NCBI GenBank assembly: GCA_014860565.1
Contig: JACZJN010000089.1
Location: 1 to 39,611, forward strand
From: Bacteroidota bacterium
GTDB lineage: Bacteria; Bacteroidota; Ignavibacteria; SZUA-365
Direction: 5' to 3'
DNA: 39,611 nucleotides
Shown here: piece by piece, positions 32,489-39,611 of the stretch
How positions within the stretch are numbered: the stretch's first letter is position 1
Layout: each line of letters opens with the position of its first letter
The notes under the pieces: model-generated
Told to the model about the DNA's origin: nothing
Databases searched by the model: none
Seen by the model: the letters and a program-made list of their open reading frames with translations, nothing else
Translations under genes and position numbers: made by a program

Positions 32489-33949
32489 CTACCCTTCCAA
32501 CGCCAGGAGCAAAGGCTCCTCGAGCGCCTCCGCGATCCAACGGACGAAGCGCGCCGCGTCGGCGCCGTCGATGATGCGATGGTCGTAGGTGAGGGAAAGC
32601 GGAAGCATCATGCGGGGTTGGAACGCGCCGTCGATGTAGACAGGTTCGATCGCACTGCGGGACATTCCGAGGATGGCGACTTCGGGCGAATTGATGATCG
32701 GTGTGAATGCCGTGCCGCCGATGCCGCCGAGATTCGTGATGGTGAAGCTGGCGCCCTGCATGTCGTCGGGCATGATCTTCTTCGCCCGGGCTTTCTCGGC
32801 GAGGTCCTGCATCTCTTTCGAGATTTCGATGATGTTCTTCTTATCCACGTCGCGCACGACCGGGACGAGCAGTCCGCGCTCGGTATCGACGGCGACGCCG
32901 AGATGCACGTACTTCTTGACGATGATCTCGCCGCTTTCCATGTCGATCGAGGCGTTGAACTGCGGGAACTTCCGCAGCGCCGCCGCGGCGACTTTCATCG
33001 CGATGGCGGTGACGGTGAGCTTCACCCCCGCCCGTTCAGCCTTTTTCGCATACGCCTTCCGCAGCTCTTCGAGACGGGTGACGTCGGCCTTGTCATGATG
33101 CGTGACGGTGGGAATGGCGCCGGAGATTTCCATCTGCCCGGCGGTCATGCGCCGCACCTTGCTCATGGGTTCGCGCGTCACCTCGCCCCAGACCGAGAAG
33201 TCCGTAAGCTTGGGACGCGGAGCGCCTGCCATGACGACCGTTCCGGCTGCACCGGTGGCAGGACCACCTGCCGCAAGGACAGACTTGACATATTTCTTGA
33301 CGTCCTCCTCGGAGATGCGTCCGCCCGGACCGCTGCCCGGCACCTGGGTCACGTCCACGCCGAGTTCGCGGGCGAACATCCGCACGCTGGGCGCGGCGGG
33401 CACGGGCACGCCTTCGCGGGGACCCGGCACGGGCGGCGGCGGGGCCATGGCGTTCTGGGGGACCGTACGGCGTGCGGAGGCTGCGGGGACCGCGGACGTC
33501 TGGGGCTCGCTGTCCCGGGGCTCACGCCCCGGGTTCTGCGAAGGCCGCCCCTCCGGGGCTGAGGCCTGGGACTCACGTCCCAGGGATGGCGAAGGCCGCC
33601 CCTCCAGGGCTCCAGCTTCTTCCGTCCCTGCCGCTCCTTCCGTCCCTGCCGCTCCTTCCGCTCCTTCCGCTCCTCCCGTCCCTGCCGCTCCTTCCGCTCC
33701 TTTCGCTCCTGCCGCTTCCTCCACGATGAAGATTACGGATCCGACTTTCGCCGGCTTCCCTTCTTCGGCTTTAATGGCTGCAATTTTTCCGGCGACGGGA
33801 GAGGGGACGTCGAAGGACGCCTTGTCGGTCTCGAGTTCCAGCAGCGGCTGGTCGACGGTGACCGTGTCGCCGACGGAGACCAGCACCTTGACAACGTCAC
33901 CCGCGGTTATGTTCTCACCAAGTTCGGGCAGTTTTACTTCGGTAGGCAT
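32489..33949 (-). CDS. aceF: Pyruvate dehydrogenase E2, dihydrolipoyl acetyltransferase
   Basis: A 486-residue E2. One N-terminal lipoyl domain with the lipoylated lysine K43 (LLELETDKASFDVPSPVAGK). A low-complexity Ala/Gly/Glu linker follows, then a peripheral-subunit-binding domain (SVRMFARELGVDVTQVPGSG and GRISEEDVKKYVK) and the 2-oxoacid-dehydrogenase acyltransferase core ending in the active-site LTYDHRIIDGADAARFV. It transfers the acetyl group to CoA. The start has AAAGGA; aceE ends 12 bp upstream. The linker includes a 17-residue tandem repeat made of a palindromic DNA element. Confidence 0.95.
   Translation of the reverse strand: MPTEVKLPELGENITAGDVVKVLVSVGDTVTVDQPLLELETDKASFDVPSPVAGKIAAIKAEEGKPAKVGSVIFIVEEAAGAKGAEGAAGTGGAEGAEGAAGTEGAAGTEEAGALEGRPSPSLGRESQASAPEGRPSQNPGREPRDSEPQTSAVPAASARRTVPQNAMAPPPPVPGPREGVPVPAAPSVRMFARELGVDVTQVPGSGPGGRISEEDVKKYVKSVLAAGGPATGAAGTVVMAGAPRPKLTDFSVWGEVTREPMSKVRRMTAGQMEISGAIPTVTHHDKADVTRLEELRKAYAKKAERAGVKLTVTAIAMKVAAAALRKFPQFNASIDMESGEIIVKKYVHLGVAVDTERGLLVPVVRDVDKKNIIEISKEMQDLAEKARAKKIMPDDMQGASFTITNLGGIGGTAFTPIINSPEVAILGMSRSAIEPVYIDGAFQPRMMLPLSLTYDHRIIDGADAARFVRWIAEALEEPLLLALEG
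33513..33612 (-). repeat. 51-bp palindromic tandem repeat inside aceF
   Basis: Two 51-bp units, from 33513 and 33564, each open with a palindrome (CCCGGGGCTCACGCCCCGGG-type and CCTGGGACTCACGTCCCAGG) followed by a shared GCGAAGGCCGCCCCTCC block. Being a multiple of three, they add 17 residues each (EGRPSPSLGRESQASAP and EGRPSQNPGREPRDSEP) in frame, in the flexible linker. The pattern resembles a mobile palindromic element that inserted in a gene and duplicated. Confidence 0.8.
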
Positions 33950-33961
33950 GTGCGTCCTTTT

Positions 33962-36640
33962 TTAAGAAATCATCGGATTCGATTTGTCGGGGTCGATACC
34001 AAGGTCTTTGATCGCCTGGGCGACGACCTTCGCGTCAAGCATTTCCTTGTTGCGCAGATGCGAAAGCACGCCGAGCGTGATGAAGCGGGCGTCGACTTCG
34101 AAAAAGTCGCGCAGCTGCGCGCGTCCTTCGCTCCGGCCGAAGCCGTCGGTGCCGAGGGAGATGAGTCCGCCCGGGGTCCAGCGACAGATGGTGTCCGGCA
34201 GGGCCTTGACGTAATCCGTCGCGGCGACGATAGCACCCTTGGCGTTCGCCAACTGCTCGGTGACATACGGCACCCGCGGGGTTTCCGTCGGATGCATACG
34301 GTTCCAGCGCTCGACCTCGAGTCCGTCGTTATGCAGCTGCTTGTACGAAGTCGCGCTCCACACGTTGGTGGCCACGCCGTATTTCTCCTCGAGAATCTCG
34401 CGCGCCTTCAACGCCTCGTTGAGGATGCTGCCGTTGGCCATGATGTCGGCGTGCAGCGTGGCTTTCTTCATCTCGGTCGGCCGATAGAGATACAGCCCCT
34501 TGAGAATGCCTTCCTTCACATGCGCGCCTTCGGGTATCGGCGGCTGGGCGTAATTCTCGTTGAGCACGGTGATGTAGTAGAAAATGTTTTCCTGCTCTTC
34601 GTACATGCGCCGCATTCCGTCACGGAGAATGACCGCGACTTCGTAGGCGAAGGCCGGGTCGTAGGTGACCAGATTCGGCACGGGATACGCCAGCAGGTGG
34701 CTGTTGCCGTCCTGATGCTGCAGTCCCTCACCAGCCAGCGTCGTGCGTCCGGCCGTGCCGCCGATCAGGAAGCCCCGCGTCTGCATGTCGGCCGCGGCCC
34801 ACACGAGATCGCCGATGCGCTGGAGACCGAACATCGAATAGTAGATGAAAAACGGAATCATCGGAATGCCGTGCGTGGCGTAGGCCGTGCCGGCGGCGAT
34901 GAAGCTGGACATCGAACCCGCCTCGGTGATACCCTCTTCGAGGATTTGTCCGTTAACCGCTTCCTTGTAATAGAGCAGCGAGGCGGAGTCCACCGGGTCG
35001 TAGAGCTGGCCGACATGCGAGTAGATGCCGATCTGGCGGAACAGCGCCTCCATGCCGAATGTGCGGGCCTCGTCGGGCACGATGGGCACGACGTACTTGC
35101 CGAGTTCCTTGTCCTTGAGCAGCAGCGAGAGCATGCGCACGAAGGCCATTGTGGTTGACACCTCGCGATCGTCGGTGCCGTCGTAGAATTCCTGGAACAG
35201 CGCCTCGTCGGGCGTCTTGTGCTTCATGACATTCGTATTGCGTGCCGGGACCGATCCGCCCAGCGCCTTGCGACGCTCCTTGAGGTAGGTGATTTCCTGG
35301 CTGCTGTCGTCGGGCTTGTAAAAGGGCGCATCGGCGACGTCTTCGTCCGAGATCGGAATGTTGAAGCGCGTGCGGAACTCCTTCAGCTCCTCTTCGTTCA
35401 TTTTCTTCTGCTGATGCGTGATGTTCTTGCCCTCGCCGGCTTCGCCGAGTCCGTAGCCCTTGATGGTGCGGGCAAGAATGACCGTCGGAGCATCCTTCGT
35501 CTCCACCGCCGCCTTGTACGCGGCATGGATTTTCTCTGGATCGTGTCCCCCCAGGCGCAGGCGGCGCAGGCGTTCGTCGCTGTAGTGTTCCACCATCTTC
35601 AGCAGACGCGGATCGCTGCCAAAGAAATGCTCGCGGATGTAGGCGCCGGATTCCACGGCGTATTTCTGGCGGTCGCCGTCGGTGACCTCGCCCATGCGTT
35701 TGACCAGCACGCCGTCGTGGTCCTTTTCGAGCAGGGCGTCCCAGTCCGATCCCCAGATCACCTTGATAACATTCCATCCCGCACCGCGGAAATTGCGCTC
35801 GAGTTCCTGGATGATGTTGCCGTTGCCGCGGACGGGACCGTCGAGCCGCTGCAGGTTGGCGTTGATCACGAAAATGAGATTATCCAATTTCGCACGGGCG
35901 GCGAGGGAGATCGCGCCGAGCGCTTCGGGTTCGTCGGTTTCGCCGTCGCCTAGGAAGGCCCACACCTTTTCGCCGCGATCGGGCTTGAGGCCGCGGTCTT
36001 CGAGGTAGCGGTTGAAGCGCGCCTGGTAGATGGCCATGATGGGACCGAGTCCCATCGACACCGTCGGGAACTCCCAGAAGCCCGGCATCAGCCAGGGATG
36101 CGGGTAGGAAGAAAGTCCGCCGCCCGGGGCCAGCTCCTGCCGGAAATTCTGCAGCTTCTCTTCGCTGAGGCGTCCTTCGAGAAACGCGCGGGCGTAGATG
36201 CCCGGTGCCGCGTGTCCCTGGAAATAGATCTGGTCGCCGCTGAAGCCGTCTTCCCCGCGGGCCTTGAAAAAGTGATTGAATGCGATTTCATAGATCGTCG
36301 CCGCCGAGGCGTAGGTGGAGATGTGGCCGCCGATGCCCGGTTCATTGCGGTTGGCGCGCACGACCATGGCCATGGCATTCCAGCGAACGAGGCTCTTGAT
36401 GCGGCGCTCCAGCGTGCGGCTGCCCGGGTAGGACGGTTGCTCGTCGGCGGGAATGGAGTTGATGTACGGCGTGTTCGCGGAGAACGGCATGCGCACGCCG
36501 TTTTTGTATGCGTAAAGCTGGAGATCCTGCAGCAGGCGCTGTACGCGTTCCTGCCCGCCATTGTCGAGGACATAGTCCAGCGAAGCGATCCACTCTTCGG
36601 TTTCGATCGCTTCGAGTGCTTTTTTCTCTTGTTCGGTCAT
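33962..36640 (-). CDS. aceE: Pyruvate dehydrogenase E1, homodimeric type
   Basis: An 892-residue thiamin-diphosphate enzyme that decarboxylates pyruvate and acetylates the E2 lipoyl group. Opening EWIASLDYVLDNGGQERVQR; substrate/cofactor segment NEPGIGGHISTYASAATIYE; thiamin-binding motif GDGETDEPEALGAI (about residue 230) with VINANLQRLDGPVRGNG; later GSMSSFIAAGTAYATHGI and GRTTLAGEGLQHQDGNSHLL. The start at 36640 (MTEQEKKALEAIETE) is chosen because upstream codons to 36814 are not conserved in style. It is the first gene of the operon. Confidence 0.95.
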   Translation of the reverse strand: MTEQEKKALEAIETEEWIASLDYVLDNGGQERVQRLLQDLQLYAYKNGVRMPFSANTPYINSIPADEQPSYPGSRTLERRIKSLVRWNAMAMVVRANRNEPGIGGHISTYASAATIYEIAFNHFFKARGEDGFSGDQIYFQGHAAPGIYARAFLEGRLSEEKLQNFRQELAPGGGLSSYPHPWLMPGFWEFPTVSMGLGPIMAIYQARFNRYLEDRGLKPDRGEKVWAFLGDGETDEPEALGAISLAARAKLDNLIFVINANLQRLDGPVRGNGNIIQELERNFRGAGWNVIKVIWGSDWDALLEKDHDGVLVKRMGEVTDGDRQKYAVESGAYIREHFFGSDPRLLKMVEHYSDERLRRLRLGGHDPEKIHAAYKAAVETKDAPTVILARTIKGYGLGEAGEGKNITHQQKKMNEEELKEFRTRFNIPISDEDVADAPFYKPDDSSQEITYLKERRKALGGSVPARNTNVMKHKTPDEALFQEFYDGTDDREVSTTMAFVRMLSLLLKDKELGKYVVPIVPDEARTFGMEALFRQIGIYSHVGQLYDPVDSASLLYYKEAVNGQILEEGITEAGSMSSFIAAGTAYATHGIPMIPFFIYYSMFGLQRIGDLVWAAADMQTRGFLIGGTAGRTTLAGEGLQHQDGNSHLLAYPVPNLVTYDPAFAYEVAVILRDGMRRMYEEQENIFYYITVLNENYAQPPIPEGAHVKEGILKGLYLYRPTEMKKATLHADIMANGSILNEALKAREILEEKYGVATNVWSATSYKQLHNDGLEVERWNRMHPTETPRVPYVTEQLANAKGAIVAATDYVKALPDTICRWTPGGLISLGTDGFGRSEGRAQLRDFFEVDARFITLGVLSHLRNKEMLDAKVVAQAIKDLGIDPDKSNPMIS

Positions 36641-36860
36641 GTCGATAATGCCTTGTGATGAATCATTTGGCTGCGTAACGGCTATCGTAGTGATAACAAT
36701 CGTGAGGGACGCAAAGTTCTCCGGGGAAAGCACCCGTCTCCTTCCCGCTGCGCTCATCGCAGGACGCAGGAGGCAGGAGGCAGTATGCGGTGCTACTACC
36801 AATGACATGTTCACAGAACGGTCATGTGGGTTTGTGACGTGCGCTTCACGCTCGTTGAGA

Positions 36861-36935
36861 TCTCGGTATGACGGGGTGTAACTGGTGTTTGCGATGTGCG
36901 CGTGCGCACATACTGGTCTCGGAATGACGGAGTGT
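36861..36935 (+). repeat. Two 19-bp direct repeats in the aceE upstream region
   Basis: TCTCGG(T/A)ATGACGG(G/A)GTGT occurs at 36861-36879 and 36917-36935, with two differences, 56 bp apart. This is in the 580-bp interval between aceE and the PorV-like gene. The interval also holds a GGAGGCAGGAGGCAG stretch but no gene or clear promoter. The repeats resemble dispersed intergenic elements; their role is not known. Confidence 0.6.
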
Positions 36936-37223
36936 CCCGGATCCCTGGCGCAGCAATTTCTGCGATATCCTCTGTTCTTGAAATCATCGCTTTATCCTGG
37001 AATATTCGGCGCACAAGATCGAGTTTTCAAGGAAAAAATGCACTTCTGGGGACTATTGTCAAGAAAAACATCCCTGCATTGCTCCATACAAGCCGATTCC
37101 CTACTTTTCGTAATATGACAATACAGTCTCATTTTAGAGATTCATACGATCGCTGCCATGGGGTGCAGCGGAAGGAAGTCGGGAAAGCCTGAGAATCAGA
37201 TCCATCCCAAAGTTGGAGAGCAC

Positions 37224-38318
37224 ATGCGTTACATTTCCCTGCTCATCGTCGTGTTGACCGTCATTGCCGCAACGGAAATCCGGGCCCAGGATGAAATCGG
37301 GTCCGTGCTTACATTCTCGCTCGGTGCGCGGGGGCTTGCGCTGGGGCAGGCAGCGGTGGCGACGGCGGAGGGACCATCCGCCCTGCTCACGAATTCCGCT
37401 GCCATCGGCGGGTATTCCGGCTACGGCGCGACGATCGGCTACGGCTCCTCTTTGCCGACGACCACGGATGAATCGACGCTGCAGGGCGCCGTCGCAGGTA
37501 CGCTCCTGCCGGGCACGCTCTCATTGGGGGCAAGCTATATCAAGAGCAATCTCGACGGGATGGGATGGTACCTGCGGAACTCGCTGGCACGGATTCACGC
37601 CGCGTACCGGCCCATGGAAAACCTCAGCGTCGGGGTGTCGCTGAATTCATACAGGTACGAGGCCTCGTACGTACGCCGCGACGAGGGAAACAACGTTCTC
37701 GGCACCATAGACGATGACGTCACGGCCTTCGATTTCGGGCTTTCGGCACGGTATGAACTCCGCTCCGTCGCATTCGGCGACGACGCCCTCCAAATCGGAT
37801 TGGATATCGAGAACCTGATCGACACAAAGGTCAAGCTGGAACACAGGATCGAGTTCCCGGCGGAGGTGGAAGTCCGCAAGCCGCAGTACCTCCGCTTCGG
37901 CGCAGCCTGGTCGATACCGCTGGCTCCGAACGAAGGCGGTTCCCTGAATCCGACGCTCATCGTCGGAAGTGGTATCACCGCGGCTCGCGACTACTTCCTT
38001 TACAAGGATACGACATCCTACCCGCTGTATCCGGGCGTAACCCTTGCTCTCCGACTGTGGGATATGGTAACCGTTTCCTGGAATCGTGAAGAGGAAACGA
38101 ACGCGTTCTCGGCAATCCCGTCCTACCCGATGCAGCGGCTGGGCATCATGGCGGATCTTCCGATCGGCGAATGGCTCAAGCTGTCGTACCCTGTCATGCT
38201 GAGCGTGGACTACTGCTACTGGACGGAGCTGGGCGATACCAGCATCATATCCTCCCTTCGGCGCAATGACGACTGGAATCGCAACGTGCTGGCGGTCGGC
38301 ATCTCCGTCCTTCGCTGA
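37224..38318 (+). CDS. PorV/FadL-like outer-membrane protein
   Basis: A 364-residue exported protein with a signal peptide (YISLLIVVLTVIAATEIRAQ) followed by a motif typical of PorV/UPF0164 proteins: FSLGARGLALGQAAVATAEG with PSALLTNSAAIGG (the usual form is GARAxGMGxAyvAxaxD...NPAGl). The remainder is a 14-strand-like beta barrel rich in alternating hydrophobic strands, ending in NRNVLAVGISVLR. T9SS-bearing bacteria carry such proteins, PorV being a T9SS shuttle component, though this copy could be a FadL-type transporter. The start is at 37224 (GGAG upstream). Confidence 0.75.
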   Translation: MRYISLLIVVLTVIAATEIRAQDEIGSVLTFSLGARGLALGQAAVATAEGPSALLTNSAAIGGYSGYGATIGYGSSLPTTTDESTLQGAVAGTLLPGTLSLGASYIKSNLDGMGWYLRNSLARIHAAYRPMENLSVGVSLNSYRYEASYVRRDEGNNVLGTIDDDVTAFDFGLSARYELRSVAFGDDALQIGLDIENLIDTKVKLEHRIEFPAEVEVRKPQYLRFGAAWSIPLAPNEGGSLNPTLIVGSGITAARDYFLYKDTTSYPLYPGVTLALRLWDMVTVSWNREEETNAFSAIPSYPMQRLGIMADLPIGEWLKLSYPVMLSVDYCYWTELGDTSIISSLRRNDDWNRNVLAVGISVLR

Positions 38319-38434
38319 TATCAGATCCTGCACCGACCGCCCGGTCTCGCAATACTCCCCGCAGGAGTGACTCAGATCACGGACGGACTGCGCGCGATGC
38401 TCAGGACTCCGCAGCGTACTGCCTGCTGCTTACA

Positions 38435-38451
38435 GCGCGCGCGAAGCGCGC
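38435..38451 (-). terminator. Hairpin after queC
   Basis: A GCGCGC-loop-GCGCGC stem follows the queC stop codon directly on the minus strand. There is no T-run, so it may act as an mRNA 3' stabiliser rather than an intrinsic terminator. The loop family resembles the TTCG tandem hairpins at the right edge of the window. Confidence 0.35.
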
Positions 38452-39141
38452 CTACATCAGCCCCTCATCCGGGTACCGTTCATAGGGAATGGGGTCCTCC
38501 GCACCGGCGCGGCGGAAGCCGCGAAGGCGGAGGACGCAGGATTCACAGACGCCGCAGGCGCGGTCTTCGTTTTTATAGCAGCTCCAGGAGAGATGCAACG
38601 GCGCGCCGAGGGCGAGTCCCTGGCGGATGATTTCGTCCTTGCCGAGGTGGATCAGCGGTGTGTGGATGCGCAGCGGCTGCTCGTATTTCGTCCCTGTCTC
38701 GATCACGCGCTGGAAGGCGTCGTAGAAGCTTTCGCGGCAGTCCGGGTAGCCGGACGAATCCTCTTCCACCGCGCCTATGAACAGCGCGCCAGCCCCGATG
38801 ACCTCGGCCCAGCTCACGGCGATCGACATCATGTTGGCGTTACGGAAAGGGACGTAGGTGTTGGGAATGCCGTGCGACTCGCGCTCGGCGTCATGCACCT
38901 CGAGATGACGGTCGGTCAGCGACGAGCCCCCGATGCGCGCGAGATGTTCGATGGAAATCACCAGGCGGTGGTCGTCGGGAACGCGATAGAAATCGGCGAT
39001 GTCGTGGAAGGCGCGGAACTCCCGTTCCTGCGTGCGCTGTCCGTAATTGATGTGCAGCAGGGCGAGTTCATATTCCCGCGCGGCCATGGCGACGGTCACG
39101 CAGGAGTCCATTCCGCCGGATGCGAGTACTACTGCTTTCAT
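38452..39141 (-). CDS. queC: 7-cyano-7-deazaguanine synthase
   Basis: A 229-residue QueC, which converts carboxy-deazaguanine to preQ0 with ATP and ammonia. It has the N-terminal PP-loop LASGGMDSCVTVAMA, HINYGQRTQEREFRAF, the central PNTYVPFRNANMMSIAVSWA, EDSSGYPDCRESFY, and the C-terminal zinc-binding cysteines in SCYKNEDRACGVCESCVLRL. The start at 39141 (MKAVVLASGG) overlaps queF by 4 bp (ATGA), so the two are cotranscribed and translationally coupled. The 5' neighbour queF carries out the next step of queuosine synthesis. Confidence 0.95.
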   Translation of the reverse strand: MKAVVLASGGMDSCVTVAMAAREYELALLHINYGQRTQEREFRAFHDIADFYRVPDDHRLVISIEHLARIGGSSLTDRHLEVHDAERESHGIPNTYVPFRNANMMSIAVSWAEVIGAGALFIGAVEEDSSGYPDCRESFYDAFQRVIETGTKYEQPLRIHTPLIHLGKDEIIRQGLALGAPLHLSWSCYKNEDRACGVCESCVLRLRGFRRAGAEDPIPYERYPDEGLM

Positions 39142-39485
39142 TCCATCGGTTGGGCGTATTCCGCCTCGATGAGTGAGTGAATGCCCCCGCGGGTGTTGAA
39201 TTCCCCGGCGACTTTCATGTACCGCGGCTTGCATACCGCCACGAGGTCGTCGAGAATCTCGTTGACGCAGCTCTCGAAAAAGATGCCCTTGTTGCGGAAT
39301 TCGAGGTAGTAGTACTTGAGCGACTTCAGCTCGATGCAGAGTTCGTCGGGAATGTAGTATACCGTGATCGTCGCGAAATCCGGCAGTCCCGTCACAGGAC
39401 ACACGCTCGTGAATTCTGGGTTGACGTGCGTGATTTCGTAATCCCGATTGGGGTATTTGTTGGGGAAGGTCTCGATTGTTGCCAT
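39138..39485 (-). CDS. queF: preQ0 reductase QueF (type I)
   Basis: A 115-residue NADPH-dependent nitrile reductase, the unimodular QueF type, reducing preQ0 to preQ1. The catalytic cysteine lies in PEFTSVCPVTGLPDFATITV, and the QueF motif (LKSLKYYYLEFRNKGIFFES, consensus ESKSLKLYLxSFRN) binds NADPH. It is upstream of and overlaps queC. The leader is AT-rich with a TAATAT element, but no riboswitch-like fold was noticed. Confidence 0.95.
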   Translation of the reverse strand: MATIETFPNKYPNRDYEITHVNPEFTSVCPVTGLPDFATITVYYIPDELCIELKSLKYYYLEFRNKGIFFESCVNEILDDLVAVCKPRYMKVAGEFNTRGGIHSLIEAEYAQPME

Positions 39486-39535
39486 TATTAATCCGGTGCA
39501 ATATTACTGAACACGTTGCTGTTTGCTGACTGCGT

Positions 39536-39611
39536 GAGCGCCTTCGGCGCGGCTGAGCGCCTTCGGCGCGGCTGAGCGCCTTCGGCGCGGCTGAGCGCCT
39601 TCGGCGCGGCT
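39536..39611. repeat. 19-bp tandem hairpin repeat, four units to window edge
   Basis: GAGCGCCTTCGGCGCGGCT is repeated exactly four times (39536-39554, -39573, -39592, -39611) and runs off the end of the window. Each unit contains the self-complementary GCGCCTTCGGCGC. It lies just upstream of queF. Confidence 0.95.

Noticed and set aside
33601-33720. CTTCCGCTCCTTCCGTCC-type repeat as a separate regulatory element
   Set aside because: It is simply the DNA of the Ala/Gly/Glu-rich linker between the E2 domains, which is commonly low-complexity.
36898-36910. GTGCGCGTGCGCAC-like alternating purine-pyrimidine palindrome
   Set aside because: Short and common in GC-rich DNA; no gene or repeat context supports a function.
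1-39611. CRISPR array or tRNA genes
   Set aside because: No regularly spaced repeats with variable spacers and no tRNA T-arm-like sequence in a cloverleaf context were seen on either strand.

Overview
The window is GC-rich bacterial chromosome, probably from a member of the Bacteroidota/Chlorobiota (FCB) group. Evidence for that placement: two secreted proteins end in type IX secretion (T9SS) C-terminal sorting domains, there is a PorV/FadL-like outer-membrane protein, and ribosome-binding sites are only moderately strong. No rRNA or tRNA gene was recognised, so the species cannot be named.

Left part (about 0.1-13.6 kb) is an accessory region that reads as a decayed chromosomal integron or attC-cassette cluster. 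It holds many small minus-strand genes (DinB-like, SET domain, DUF2200, MmcQ/YjbR, DUF1801, PhnB-like VOC, Xre/RES toxin-antitoxin, HigA). Two good attC-like sites (9890-9949 and 10897-10983) and one site with a decayed R' core (2235-2333) have paired core boxes and inner arms that pair around an extrahelical base. In three cassette-type genes the stop codon lies inside the attC R'' core. An integron-type tyrosine-recombinase remnant without its catalytic tyrosine lies at 3043-3250 on the same strand as the cassettes. A promoter-like TTGACA/TATGCA pair and a GTTAGGC boundary follow it, as in a 'reverse' integron. Between the intact genes are fragments of other genes (KilA-N, isoprenylcysteine methyltransferase, SnoaL-like, GNAT-like, DUF1697, TIM-barrel) and scattered partial copies of the MmcQ and DUF2200 genes joined in new combinations. 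An AT-richer island with two T9SS-exported proteins (7.5-9.6 kb) interrupts the region.

Middle part (13.6-24.1 kb): a SNF2 helicase/SWIM zinc-finger pair, a MntA/HepT-type toxin-antitoxin pair, a second set of gene scraps (18.6-19.5 kb, including a chimera built from the VOC and SNF2 genes nearby), a zinc-less MDR oxidoreductase, an exported protein, a TraB-like protein, an alpha/beta hydrolase and a methyltransferase.

Right part: 24.4-30.6 kb is a run of minus-strand genes of small stand-alone families (DUF4256, DUF4386, DUF4287/DUF5655, VOC, AlkZ-related, DUF3224, CPBP protease, Yip1-like, HXXEE). Cupin and VOC scraps follow. Then comes the core pyruvate dehydrogenase operon aceE-aceF-lpd (36.6-30.9 kb), whose E2 linker carries an in-frame tandem palindromic repeat. 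Last are a PorV-like outer-membrane protein and the queuosine genes queF-queC, with a 19-bp tandem hairpin repeat running off the right edge.
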